A stretch of DNA of 64,000 nucleotides from Streptomyces sp. Ag109_O5-1. GTDB lineage: Bacteria > Actinomycetota > Actinomycetes > Streptomycetales > Streptomycetaceae. Below, piece by piece: positions 39,400 to 47,905 of the stretch. The notes beneath the pieces were generated by a model. That model ran no database searches. It was not told the DNA's origin and saw nothing but the letters and a program-made list of their open reading frames with translations. The stretch is taken from the NCBI RefSeq assembly GCF_003814875.1, contig NZ_RKQF01000001.1, positions 8,122,001 through 8,186,000 on the forward strand, read 5' to 3'. The stretch's first letter is position 1, and every line of letters begins with the position of its first letter. The position numbers and the translations under genes are program-made.

Positions 39400-41013
39400 A
39401 TGCCCGGAACCTCGGGGATCTCCCGGAGAGCGTTGTTCGCGGGGTCGGCCGCCGGTGGAGCCGCCGCACTGCTGCCCATGGGAACGGCCACGGCCGCACC
39501 GGCGGCCGCGCCGACGGCCGAAGGCAAGGCCAGAGGCAAGGCCGAAGCCAAGGCCAAGGCTAAGTCCTGCACGACCGCGGCGAGTTACCGTGCCGCGTAC
39601 CACTTCACGGTTCCCGACCAGTGGAAGAACGACCCGCAGCGGCCCGTCTGGGTCGACGGCGAGTACCACTACTACTACCTCTACAACGCCGACTACTTCA
39701 CCGGCGTCGTCGGCACCGCGTGGCGCCTGGCCACCACCGGGGACCTGGTCTCCTTCACCGACCATGGGGTCGCCGTGCCCAAGGACACCACGCCGGGCGG
39801 CGATCTCTGGTCGGGTTCGGCGGTGGTCGACACCGGCAACACGGCCGGGTTCGGCGGGGGCGCGGTCGTCGTCATCGTCACGATGTCCCCGGGCGGCGGC
39901 ACCGACCACCAGGAGCAGTTCCTGTACTACTCGACCGACGGCGGCCGCACCTTCAGCAACTACGGGACCGATCCCGTCCTGCCCAACCCGGGTGTCGCCG
40001 ACTTCCGCGACCCCAAGGTGATCCGCGACGAGGACCGGGGCCGCTGGGTGATGGCCCTCGCCGAGAACGACAAGATCGGCTTCTACCACTCCGACGACCT
40101 CAAGTCCTGGACGTACGCGGGCGGTTTCGTCCACGACGGCATCGGCGTCCTGGAGTGCCCCGACCTGTTCCGCATCACCGCCGGCGACGGCACCGTCAAG
40201 TGGGTGCTCGGCGTGAGCGCCAACGGCAAGGGCTCGGGGCTGCCCAACACGTACGCCTACTGGACGGGTTCCTTCGACGGCAGCGCGTTCACCGCCGACG
40301 CGGGCGACCCGCAGTGGCTCGACCACGGCTGGGACTGGTACGCGGCCGTCACCTTCGAGAAGCGGGACGCGGGCGGCGCGGTGGACGCGGCCGCCCGCTA
40401 CGCGATCGGCTGGGTGAACGACTGGGACTACGCCGACACCACCCCCACCATCGACTGCGACGGCTTCAACGGCACCGACTCCATCGTCCGCGAGGTCACC
40501 CTCAACAGGGCATCGGACGGCACCTATTACCTTGCCTCCCAGCCGGTCGCCGGTCTCGACTCGTACGTCTCCCGCACCGTGAACCTCGGCGACGTGACCG
40601 TGGACGGCACGAAGGTGCTCGACTACACCGGCATCTCCTACGAGGTGACGACCGAGATCGCCTGGTCCCAACTCACGGGTGCAGGGCTCCAGTTGCGGCG
40701 CTCCCCGGACGGCGGCCGGCACATCGACGCCGGGATCTACGCCGACTACGCCTTCCTCAACCGGCGCAACACGGTGAACGCCGACACGTCCGGCAAGTGG
40801 CAGGAGAGCCACACCCCGTTCGACCCGTCCGCCGGCACGGTGAAGCTGCGCATCCTGGTGGACCGCACGTCCGTGGAGATGTTCGTCGACGACGGCCGCT
40901 ACGTGCACACCAGCCAGGTGTTCCCGTACCTGCTGGACACCCGGCTCGCGCTGTTCACGATCGGCGGCAGCGCGGTGTTCCGCAACACGGTGATACGCGA
41001 GTTCTCGGTGTGA
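39400..41013 (+). CDS. Secreted GH32 fructan hydrolase (levanase/inulinase-like)
   Basis: The ATG at 39400 has AAGGG about nine bases upstream; an ATG at 39382 is in frame. The 537-residue protein has a Tat signal ('ISRRALFAGSAAGGAAALLP') and an Ala/Lys linker (about 40-56). The GH32 blade domain shows nucleophile Asp78 in 'QWKNDPQRPVW', 'DFRDPKVIRD', and acid Glu in 'VLECPDLFRI'; a C-terminal beta-sandwich follows. The first signature deviates from WxNDPNG, as in levanases. It is transcribed from the O2-controlled promoter and would feed oligosaccharides to the divergent importer. Confidence 0.92.
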   Translation: MPGTSGISRRALFAGSAAGGAAALLPMGTATAAPAAAPTAEGKARGKAEAKAKAKSCTTAASYRAAYHFTVPDQWKNDPQRPVWVDGEYHYYYLYNADYFTGVVGTAWRLATTGDLVSFTDHGVAVPKDTTPGGDLWSGSAVVDTGNTAGFGGGAVVVIVTMSPGGGTDHQEQFLYYSTDGGRTFSNYGTDPVLPNPGVADFRDPKVIRDEDRGRWVMALAENDKIGFYHSDDLKSWTYAGGFVHDGIGVLECPDLFRITAGDGTVKWVLGVSANGKGSGLPNTYAYWTGSFDGSAFTADAGDPQWLDHGWDWYAAVTFEKRDAGGAVDAAARYAIGWVNDWDYADTTPTIDCDGFNGTDSIVREVTLNRASDGTYYLASQPVAGLDSYVSRTVNLGDVTVDGTKVLDYTGISYEVTTEIAWSQLTGAGLQLRRSPDGGRHIDAGIYADYAFLNRRNTVNADTSGKWQESHTPFDPSAGTVKLRILVDRTSVEMFVDDGRYVHTSQVFPYLLDTRLALFTIGGSAVFRNTVIREFSV

Positions 41014-41569
41014 GGCGGGCCACGGACCGGACGGCCGCAGCTCTCGCCGGGACCTGCCCCAGGCGAAGTCCCTGGGCGTCGGAAGGGACATCCGCTGCGC
41101 GCGGGTTCGCATCCCGTCCTTGAGCCGGCGCAATCGTCCCCTGCACCGTCGGCGTCATTCTGCAGGTTTCCACCGAGCCCATGGGGTGCCGTCGAAAGAC
41201 GCTGATGAACAACCCATCGCACAGGACACCCACGGGCCGGCTACGTGGCTACCTGTCCCAGATCTTGCGGTAGGCCTCGCGGTAACCCTCGGAGTCCCAG
41301 GACGGTGTGCCGCCGCTGTTGGCGGAGAGAGGGCGGCACGGCCGGTACGGCCCTGGTCACCGGCGGCGAAACCGACGCCTCCGCGCCCCTGGTCCACGCC
41401 CACGTGACTGTCTGACCGGTACGGAGGCGGTCAGCGCGCGGCCGCCCGCCGTGGACCACTGGGCGGAACAGGACATGACAATCGCGGTGTTGCGAACCAA
41501 GCTCCCTGGCGCACCTGTCCGGTCCGCTCGCCGGATCACGGACACGCCGACCGCGAGGAAGGGGCAAGG
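41014..41569. other. Long intergenic region with repeat R3 and a small gene tail
   Basis: 41030-41110 resembles repeats R1 and R2 (shares the CATCCGCTGCG core and a GGGACCTGCCCC-type hairpin). On the minus strand a 20-codon tail ('SWDSEGYREAYRKIWDR', stop at 41249-41251) looks like the last residues of a lost gene. No complete gene is supported. Confidence 0.4.
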
Positions 41570-42427
41570 ATGACCACGGGAGAAAGCTCCGGGCTGGAAG
41601 TGCGCGTACTGGGACCGCTGGAAGCCGTCGTGCACGGCCGGCCGGTCGATCTGGGCGGTCCTCAGCCGCAGGGCGTCCTCGCCGAGCTCGCCGCCGTGCC
41701 CGGGCGGACGGTGAGTGTGGGGGCCCTGGTCGACGAGCTGTGGGGTCCGCTCCCGCCGCGGGACGCGCACCGCACAGTGCGCACGTATGTGTCGAGGCTG
41801 CGCGCCGCCCTGCGCCACGTCACCGGCGGCGACGCGGCGACGGTGCTGGTCACCCGGCCGCCGGGCTACGAACTTCGCGTGGACCCGGGCTTCGTGGACG
41901 CCTGGCGGTTCCAGCGCCTGGTGACCTCGGGGCAGCAGGCGCTGGGGGCACAGCCCCGGCTCGCGTTCGAGAGACTGACCGCGGCGCTCGGCCTGTGGCG
42001 GGGCGATGCGTTCGCCGAGTTCGGCCATCTTCCGGGGATCGCCGCGAAGTCGGAACAGCTGGAGCGACTGCGGTTGTCGGCGACGGAGGCCCGGATCGAG
42101 TCCGCGCTCGCTCTGGGGCTCGATGCGCAGGCCGCCGCCGAACTGGAGGTGCTGGTGCGGGCACACCCCACCCGGGAACTGCTGTGGGGTCAGTTGATGA
42201 TCGCGCTCTACCGCCTGGGACGGCAGGCCGACGCGCTGGGAGTGTTTCGCGTGGCGCGGGCCCTGCTCAGGGAGGAACACGGGGTCGAGCCCTCACCGGC
42301 GCTCTCCGCGGTGCATTCCCGGATCCTCCGGCATGATCCCTCGCTGAGCGGTGCGGGGCGGTCCTCACTGCAGGGGACGGCCGTCATCGGTTCGACGGCC
42401 GTGGTCGGTTCGACGGTCCTGCAGTGA
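41570..42427 (+). CDS. SARP-type regulator (OmpR-like DNA-binding plus BTAD domains)
   Basis: This 285-residue protein has an N-terminal OmpR-type winged helix (about 8-100: 'LEVRVLGPLEAVVHGRPVDL', 'TVSVGALVDELWG', 'HRTVRTYVSRLRAAL'). A bacterial transcriptional activation domain follows (about 105-255: 'DAWRFQRLVTSGQQALGAQP', 'LWGQLMIALYRLGRQADALG', 'LREEHGVEPSPAL'). It is small, without an NTPase, like pathway-specific activators of antibiotic clusters. No biosynthetic genes adjoin, so its target is elsewhere or lost. The tail repeats 'IGSTAVVGSTV'. AAGGGGCAAGG lies upstream of the ATG. Confidence 0.9.
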   Translation: MTTGESSGLEVRVLGPLEAVVHGRPVDLGGPQPQGVLAELAAVPGRTVSVGALVDELWGPLPPRDAHRTVRTYVSRLRAALRHVTGGDAATVLVTRPPGYELRVDPGFVDAWRFQRLVTSGQQALGAQPRLAFERLTAALGLWRGDAFAEFGHLPGIAAKSEQLERLRLSATEARIESALALGLDAQAAAELEVLVRAHPTRELLWGQLMIALYRLGRQADALGVFRVARALLREEHGVEPSPALSAVHSRILRHDPSLSGAGRSSLQGTAVIGSTAVVGSTVLQ

Positions 42428-42513
42428 CGGCCGGCCGAGTGCTGCCGGTCGGCGGAGTGGTGCCGGCCGGGGGTGGCGAGCGGTTCCCCGCCCCGGTACC
42501 GACCGTCCCGCGA

Positions 42514-43128
42514 TCAGGAAACGACGATCCGCACGAACGCGTTCACGGAGTTCAGGCACTGGTTCCCGGTGCCGTTGTCGTGTGCGGTGTAGCCGTTGTC
42601 CGAGTAGCCGTCGTCCTCGTAGCCCAGTTTGAGGCTGCCTCCGCGGCCACCGACGACGTACTGCCGGCCGACCACGTTCACCAGCCGCACCAGGTCACCC
42701 GTTGCGCCGGGAATGGTGATCAGGCCGTGGTAGAGGTCGTTGTCGGACGCCGGGTCGACGTACCGCTTCCAGGTCAGTCCGTGGCCGCCGGTCTGCACAC
42801 ACCCTCCGGCGTTCACCGTGACGTGGTCGCCGGGGAGGAAGGAGAAGGGGTACGTCGTCTCGTGCTGGGTGACGACCGGCTCGGTGATCGTGCAGTCGAT
42901 CGGCAGTGTGGTGCTGGAGCAGCCGGGGCTGTAGATCACGTCCGCCGCCTTCAGGGCCGCGGGTATCCGCCTGACGTCGCGGTCCACGGACTGCCCGTGG
43001 CGGCCGGTCCCGGCGGCGTCCGCGCGGGCCGGGCCGGCGGGTGCGGCGCCCGCGGCGGGGGCCGTGGCCATCGCCGCGCCCGTGGCCAGGACTGCCGCGG
43101 CGACGACGGTCATGATGCTTTTTCTCAT
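42514..43128 (-). CDS. Small secreted beta-rich protein, possibly lectin-like
   Basis: This 204-residue protein has a Sec signal (about 1-28, ending 'AAGAAPAG') and four conserved-looking Cys ('SPGCSSTTLPIDC', 'AGGCVQTGG', 'NQC'), so probably two disulfides. The core has 'PGDHVTVNAGGCVQTGGHG', 'LYHGLITIPGATGDLVRLVN' and an Asp/Asn/Gly-rich 'YEDDGYSDNGYTAHDNGTGN'. The last could bind Ca2+ as in some sugar-binding proteins. A PA-IL-like lectin fold is conceivable but unproven. It is monocistronic. Confidence 0.7.
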   Translation of the reverse strand: MRKSIMTVVAAAVLATGAAMATAPAAGAAPAGPARADAAGTGRHGQSVDRDVRRIPAALKAADVIYSPGCSSTTLPIDCTITEPVVTQHETTYPFSFLPGDHVTVNAGGCVQTGGHGLTWKRYVDPASDNDLYHGLITIPGATGDLVRLVNVVGRQYVVGGRGGSLKLGYEDDGYSDNGYTAHDNGTGNQCLNSVNAFVRIVVS

Positions 43129-43256
43129 GCGGGATCACTCCAGGAGTGGGGGGTTCGCCGGTGGAAGTTCTCCGGTCTGGACACAGCTCAGTCTGGCGAG
43201 AGCCGTCCACAGTCCGACTGCAGACCGTCGACAGCTCGTCGACACGGCGCTGCCCC

Positions 43257-43553
43257 CTACGAGGGCGGGCGGTCCTCGTTGTCCCCGAACAATTCCCGGG
43301 GACGGCGCAGCAGCGCCTCTCGCACGCCGTCCGGGGACGGTGCGCGTAGCGGGGTGCCCAGGCGGAGCAGGCAGCCGCCCCACGGACCGGGCTCGGACTC
43401 GACGCCGTGGCCGAGCTCCCGCAGCCTGGCGACGTCCCGGCGGACGGTGCGCTCGGTGACCTCCAGCCGCCTGGCCGGCTCACGGCACGTCCACGACGGC
43501 CGCGAGGACAGCAACGAGACCAGTGACAGGAGGCGGGCGGAGGCGCTGATCAC
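43257..43553 (-). CDS. Truncated WYL-type (YafY-like) regulator retaining only the HTH
   Basis: This 98-residue product begins with the deoR-like winged helix typical of YafY/PafC regulators ('SARLLSLVSLLSSRP', 'RLEVTERTVRRDVARLRELG'), then ends where the WYL sensor domain (over 200 residues) should follow. A deletion probably removed it. It is divergent from a VOC protein gene, with a perfect palindrome between, the layout of intact WYL-VOC pairs. It may be a pseudogene or a minimal DNA-binding protein. Confidence 0.7.
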   Translation of the reverse strand: MISASARLLSLVSLLSSRPSWTCREPARRLEVTERTVRRDVARLRELGHGVESEPGPWGGCLLRLGTPLRAPSPDGVREALLRRPRELFGDNEDRPPS

Positions 43554-43572
43554 ATCCCGAACTCCCTCTCAC

Positions 43573-43597
43573 GACTAGGACAGAGGCTGTCCTAGTC
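43573..43597. promoter_or_regulatory. Perfect palindromic operator between regulator and VOC gene
   Basis: GACTAGGACAG (43573-43583), AGG, CTGTCCTAGTC (43587-43597): 11-bp arms. It lies 19 bases from the regulator start and 19 bases from the VOC start and is probably the regulator's binding site. Confidence 0.75.
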
Positions 43598-43616
43598 CCG
43601 GCCTAGCGTCTTCTCC

Positions 43617-44003
43617 ATGAGCACCGAAACCACATCCGCGCCCGCCATCCGCTACGCGGCCGTCACGTTCGACTGCCCGGACCCCGCCGAGCTGGCGCGC
43701 TTCTACGGAGAGGCCCTCGGCCTCCCTGTCCTCTACTCCGGCGACGACTTCATCCTGCTCGGCCAGGAGGGCTCGGCCGGACTGGGCTTCTCGCGGCTGG
43801 CCGGCTATCAGCGCCCCACCTGGCCGGACCCCGCTCGCGAAAAGCGGGCCCACCTCGAACTGGGGGTCGACGACCTGGATGCCGCCCAGGCCCGGCTGTT
43901 GGCCCTCGGCGCCGTAGAGCCCCCGGCGCAGCCGCAGCCCGATCGGTGGAGGGTCCTGCTGGACCCCGCCGGCCACCCGTTCTGCATCACCACCCTGGCC
44001 TGA
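43617..44003 (+). CDS. VOC-family (glyoxalase/bleomycin resistance-like) protein
   Basis: This 128-residue protein has two beta-alpha-beta-beta-beta modules: 'YAAVTFDCPDPAELARFYGE' starts the first, 'HLELGVDDLDAAQARLLALG' the second, and the ending 'LLDPAGHPFCITTL' is typical. It belongs to the subgroup of actinobacterial glyoxalase-like proteins often paired with a WYL regulator. Metal ligands are not complete by eye, so it may bind rather than transform a small molecule. Confidence 0.85.
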   Translation: MSTETTSAPAIRYAAVTFDCPDPAELARFYGEALGLPVLYSGDDFILLGQEGSAGLGFSRLAGYQRPTWPDPAREKRAHLELGVDDLDAAQARLLALGAVEPPAQPQPDRWRVLLDPAGHPFCITTLA

Positions 44004-44111
44004 GTACGACAGAACTCCTGTCACCGTAGCCGGGGAACGGGCGTGCCGGTCAGAAGCCCGTGGTGAGGACGTGGCCGAGGAAGCCGGCGAAGTCGTCGTC
44101 GGCGGCGCGGC

Positions 44112-44783
44112 CTAGGCAGAGCGGTGGGTGATGCTCCACAGGAGGTGCTGGATCAGTCGCAGTGCCCGCTCGGTGTCCCAGAGCCGGGGGGAGGCCAGGG
44201 GGCCGCTCTCGGCGCGGAGTTCGTCCGGGGGGAGGTCCGCGGGGGTGGGCAGGGCGCTCAGCAGATCGTTCAGCAGCGTGCCGAAGTGCTCGCCGAGCGG
44301 TTCGGCGGCCGCCCGGCGCAGTCGCTCCAGCGTCGCTTCCACCGTGGCCAGCCGGGCGAGTACGGCGGCGTCGTCGACGGTCTCCCCGGGCGGCGGTGCG
44401 AAGTCCATGGACCGTACGAGCCGTTCGGCCACGACCGCGTCAGCCGGTGCGGCCCGCCACTCGTGGGCGTCCATGGCGTCCTGGGCGCGCCGCACGATCC
44501 CGGCCACCGCACGGGCGACCGGCCGGGGGTGCAGGGCGAGGGCACGGCCCGTCCACTCGCCCGCGTACTCGGCGAACGAGGGGTCGCTCCTGATGTCGCT
44601 GTTCACCTCGACGTAGTCGATGTCGATCCGCTCGTGGGCCTCGGAGTGCTCCCACATCAGCTCCACCGGGTGATAGGCGTGCTCGTACAGGAACTTCCAC
44701 CACGCTTCCCGGGGGACCGGGGCATCGAGCAGCGGCAGCGTGATCCTGCACCTGTGGCACGCCACGTCGACGGGCTCCCACAT
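44112..44783 (-). CDS. Hypothetical protein with N-terminal CxxC
   Basis: The start at 44783 is chosen because GGGGAGGAAG lies just upstream. The 223-residue protein begins 'MWEPVDVACHRCRITLPLLD', a single CxxC that might bind metal with later His residues. It is then acidic and mostly helical, with 'TVEATLERLRRAAAEPLGEH' and 'RALRLIQHLLWSITHRSA'. No known domain. DNA from 44004 to 44111 may hold the tail of a lost minus-strand gene ('FAGFLGHVLTTGF'). Confidence 0.6.
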   Translation of the reverse strand: MWEPVDVACHRCRITLPLLDAPVPREAWWKFLYEHAYHPVELMWEHSEAHERIDIDYVEVNSDIRSDPSFAEYAGEWTGRALALHPRPVARAVAGIVRRAQDAMDAHEWRAAPADAVVAERLVRSMDFAPPPGETVDDAAVLARLATVEATLERLRRAAAEPLGEHFGTLLNDLLSALPTPADLPPDELRAESGPLASPRLWDTERALRLIQHLLWSITHRSA

Positions 44784-44994
44784 GGCTTCCTCCCCTTTTC
44801 CCGGCGTGATCTCCGTCCGCCGGGTGACGTCGGACGACGGATGGACCGACGCGTCGCCGACGGGGAGTGGTTCGGTCCGGCGGGGCAAATGATCAACAAA
44901 GGATTGTTGGGCAACGCTTGTCCCGTGTCCGGGCGGGCTGCGGCGGCGCGCCGCCTAGCATGGCCGCGGTTGGTTCGGGCAGGTGGAGGAGCGA

Positions 44995-45909
44995 ATGGGA
45001 ACGAGTCGGCGGATGGTGCTGGCGGCTTTGGCCGGGGGAACCCTGGCCGGCTGCGCGGCACCGACGAAGGCGACCGGGGCGGGGACGATGGCCTCCCCCT
45101 CGCCCGCCTCTGCCTCCGGCTCCGGCTCCGCCGACGGTCCGTCGCCCGCAGCCTCCGCCGCTGCGTCGCCCTCGGCCACGGCCACGCCGGCCGGTCTGCC
45201 CGCCGTCACCCGCGCCGAGACCATCACCCGGTACGGTCACGCCGTGCCCCACACCTGGGGCTTCGACGCGCCCGGCGTGGTGCACCGGCTGCCCGCCGGC
45301 CAGCAGGGGATCGCGCTGACCTTCGACGCCTGCGGCGGCCGGGGCGGCAGCGGCTACGACCGTGCCCTGATCGACTTCCTGCGCAAGCGCGAGGTACCGG
45401 CGACCCTGTTCCTCAACTCCCGCTGGATCGACGCCAATCCGGCCGTCTTCCGCGAACTGGCCGCCGAGCCGCTCTTCGAGATCGCCAACCACGGCACCCG
45501 CCACCTCCCCCTCTCCGTCACCGGCCGCTCCGCCTACGGCATCCCCGGCACCCGCAGCGCCGCCGAGGTATACGACGAGATCGCCGGCAACCGGGCGAAA
45601 CTCACCCGGCTGCTGGGCAGCCCCCCACGTTTCTTCCGCTCCGGCACCGCGTACTGCGACGACGTCGCGGCCCGGATCGTCGCCGCGCTGGGCGAGCGGT
45701 TCGCCGGCTTCTCGGTCAACGGCGACGCGGGGGCCACCTTCAGCCCCGAGCAGGTCCGTACGACCGTCGGGGCCGCGCCCGCCGGCTCCGTCGTCATCTG
45801 CCACATGAACCACCCCGAGGGCGGTACGGCCCGGGGCATCGCCGCCGCCGTACCCCGGCTGCTGGCTTCCGGCCATACGTTCGTACGGCTCTCGGACGCA
45901 CTGCGCTGA
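44995..45909 (+). CDS. Polysaccharide deacetylase lipoprotein (CE4 family)
   Basis: The ATG at 44995 follows GGAGGAG. The 304-residue protein has a Tat-compatible N-terminus ('TSRRMVLAALAGG') with a lipobox ('LAGC', Cys20) and a Ser/Ala/Pro linker (about 25-70). The NodB fold follows: first Asp in 'ALTFDACGGRGGSGYD', the zinc HxxxH variant in 'EIANHGTRHLPLS', and 'FFRSGTAYCDD'. It acts at the cell envelope, possibly removing acetyl groups from peptidoglycan or chitin-like polymers. It stands alone. Confidence 0.88.
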   Translation: MGTSRRMVLAALAGGTLAGCAAPTKATGAGTMASPSPASASGSGSADGPSPAASAAASPSATATPAGLPAVTRAETITRYGHAVPHTWGFDAPGVVHRLPAGQQGIALTFDACGGRGGSGYDRALIDFLRKREVPATLFLNSRWIDANPAVFRELAAEPLFEIANHGTRHLPLSVTGRSAYGIPGTRSAAEVYDEIAGNRAKLTRLLGSPPRFFRSGTAYCDDVAARIVAALGERFAGFSVNGDAGATFSPEQVRTTVGAAPAGSVVICHMNHPEGGTARGIAAAVPRLLASGHTFVRLSDALR

Positions 45910-46045
45910 TGTGCTTGACGACCTGTCAAATACCGTATCGAGAAAGGTGATTGACGGTCGAATCAGGGCAGTGAAAGGGCGTACGCATACCTTGCCCGCC
46001 GTGTAGCTTCTACCCGTCAGTAGAGGCCCGAGCAAGGTTGGATAT

Positions 46046-46186
46046 GTGGTTGCCTCTCCGCATACCGAGAAGTTCGCCGCCCGCCTTCGGATGCTGAAGG
46101 ACCGCAGTGGCCGGGGCCACGGCCGCCTCGGCAAGGAGGCGGCCGTCAGCGGTTCCAGTCTGCACCGGTACTGCTCCGGCCTCCCC
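46046..46186 (+). pseudogene. Truncated N-terminus of an XRE-type regulator
   Basis: The frame begins 'VVASPHTEKFAARLRMLKD' and continues 'LGKEAAVSGSSLHRYCSG', the start of a Streptomyces HTH protein. After about 46186 the frame runs into the reverse strand of a peptidoglycan-binding gene and becomes meaningless. The promoter-proximal end is intact, so the gene was cut by a deletion or inversion joining it to the next relic. Confidence 0.7.
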
Positions 46187-46745
46187 GGGCCTCGGTGCCG
46201 CCCCCGAAGTCGCCGTCGATCGTCAGCGGCTGATAGTGGAACGGCTCCATGGCCAGGTTCAGCCGGCACTGCAGCTCCTTGACCTCGACGCCGTTCGCGC
46301 CCTTCTACAGGGTCGGGCGGGTGTCGGTGTGGCCGCACACGGCGGTCTGCGCCGTGGCCGATGTGCCCTGGGCCGCGCAGGTGTGCGGCGTGGCGGCCCA
46401 GGTGTTCAGCGCCGCCCAGGTCAGCGGGCCGAGCACACCGTCCGGGGTCAGCCCGGCACACGCCCGGAACTCCTTGACCCGCGTCTCCGTCGCCGCCCCT
46501 AACGAGCCGTCCGCCGCGATCGGCGTGTACCGGCTCGGCTTCGTCGCCAGATCGAGTTCGCACTGCGCCTCGACCGTCGGATCCCCCGTCGATCCCCGCC
46601 GCAGCGTGGGCTGTTCGCCGGTGTGCCCGCAGACCGCGACCGCGGTGGCCGCGGTCTGGGCCGCCTGTACCGCGGAGGGCCCGTACAGGGGCAGGACCGC
46701 CGCCACGGCGAGGGTCAGGCCCCGCAGCAGCGTCCTCCGTCCCAT
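46187..46745 (-). pseudogene. Secreted peptidoglycan-binding protein with in-frame stop and truncated end
   Basis: The start at 46745 opens a signal peptide ('GRRTLLRGLTLAVAAVLP') and a peptidoglycan-binding domain ('VEAQCELDLATKPSRYTPIA', 'CAGLTPDGVLGPLTW'). A second copy begins 'CGHTDTRPTL' and meets TAG at 46305-46307. In the same frame beyond the TAG the second domain continues ('GVEVKELQCRLNLAMEPFHY', 'TIDGDFGGGTEAR') and ends abruptly at 46187. If translated to the TAG, the product is 146 residues. Nonsense mutation plus truncation indicates decay. Confidence 0.75.
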
Positions 46746-46889
46746 CTGTGTTCCCCCTCCTGTGAGTCGGCCGGGAGCCCCCGGCACGCACCATGCCGGC
46801 AGCGGCTGTCCCGAAGCCCGGGTGCGCTTGCCCGGATGGGGACGCCGGGACGGTCACACGTCCGTGACCTGCGAGGACGGATCACCGCT

Positions 46890-46922
46890 GGGACGGAGAG
46901 GGGACGGAGAGGGGATGGAGAG
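46890..46922. repeat. 11-bp tandem repeat, three units
   Basis: GGGACGGAGAG at 46890-46900 and 46901-46911, and GGGATGGAGAG at 46912-46922. Non-coding DNA between the peptidoglycan-binding relic and the response regulator. Confidence 0.85.
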
Positions 46923-46963
46923 GGATGGCCGGCGATGGCCGGCCGTCACGGGCGAACGCGAGA

Positions 46964-46998
46964 ACGGGGGGTCACCACCCGAAGGTGATGACCCCCGT
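46964..46998. terminator. Hairpin terminator downstream of the response regulator
   Basis: A stem of ACGGGGG-TCA-CACC against GGTG-TGA-CCCCCGT with a CGAA loop and small bulges. It lies 57 bases beyond the regulator stop. Confidence 0.6.
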
Positions 46999-47054
46999 AC
47001 GTCGATGGCTCGTCGCCGGACGGTGGAGGCGGGGCAGCGGAGGCGGGGCGGTGT

Positions 47055-47756
47055 TCAGCCCGTGGTGCGGTTGCCGGGGTCCGGCTGGTCCAGGTGGGAG
47101 GCGAGGACGGCCGCCTGCACGCGGCGCTGGACGCCGAGCTTGGCCAGGAGGCGGGAGATGTGGTTCTTGACCGTCTTCTCCGAGAGGTACAGCTTCTTGC
47201 CGATCTCGCGGTTGGTCAGGCCGTCGCCGATCAGGGCGAGGATGTCGCGCTCACGGGGCGACAGACTCGCCAGCTCGGGGGCGACGGCGGAGGCCTCGGC
47301 CGGGTCGGCGCGCAGCGAGCGCATCAGGCGGGCCGTGGTCGCGGGGTCCAGCATGGACTGGCCCGAGGCGACCGTGCGGACCGCCGAGACCAGGTCGGAG
47401 CCCTTGATCTGCTTGAGGACGTAGCCCGAGGCCCCGGCCATGATCGCGTCGAGCAGGGCGTCGTCGTCGTCGAACGACGTCAGCATCAGACAGGCCAGCT
47501 CCGGCATCTGGCTGCGCAGCTCCCGGCAGACCGTGATCCCGTCGCCGTCCGGGAGCCGTACGTCGAGGACCGCGACATGGGGGCGCAGCGCCGGACCGCG
47601 GACGAGGGCGTGCTCGACGCTGTCCGCGTCGCCGACCACGGAGATGTCCGATTCGGCGTCGAGCAGGTCGGTGATGCCGCGTCGTACGACCTCGTGGTCG
47701 TCGAGCAGGAAGACACGGATCGGATCCTGCTCCGTGAAGGTGCGCGCCTCGGCCAT
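47055..47756 (-). CDS. NarL/DevR-type response regulator
   Basis: This 233-residue protein has a receiver domain (about 12-130) with acidic pocket 'LLDDHEVVRRGITDLL', phospho-acceptor Asp65 in 'VAVLDVRLPDG', Thr/Ser in 'LMLTSFDDDD' and Lys in 'GYVLKQIKGSDLV'. A LuxR HTH follows (about 165-225: 'LSPRERDILALIGDGLTNRE', 'KLYLSEKTVKNHISRLLAKL'). It closely resembles DevR/DosR, the hypoxia/NO regulator, and its neighbours (universal stress protein, alcohol dehydrogenase, PPOX-fold proteins) are typical Dos-type genes. No sensor kinase gene is adjacent. Confidence 0.9.
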   Translation of the reverse strand: MAEARTFTEQDPIRVFLLDDHEVVRRGITDLLDAESDISVVGDADSVEHALVRGPALRPHVAVLDVRLPDGDGITVCRELRSQMPELACLMLTSFDDDDALLDAIMAGASGYVLKQIKGSDLVSAVRTVASGQSMLDPATTARLMRSLRADPAEASAVAPELASLSPRERDILALIGDGLTNREIGKKLYLSEKTVKNHISRLLAKLGVQRRVQAAVLASHLDQPDPGNRTTG

Positions 47757-47905
47757 GACGACCCCTGTTCCCCGGTGGCGATCGGGCTAAGGGCTGCCCG
47801 TGAACACGATCATCGCTCGCCGGACCCGGATGTACTAGGGCCGACCGGCCCCAGTACCCGAGGCGTGGCACGATCCCGGGGCGGATCCCCTCGGCGGTCT
47901 TCTGT

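Noticed and set aside
41570..42427. SARP as part of an antibiotic cluster
   Set aside because: No polyketide, peptide-synthetase or other biosynthetic gene is in the window, so a pathway link cannot be supported.
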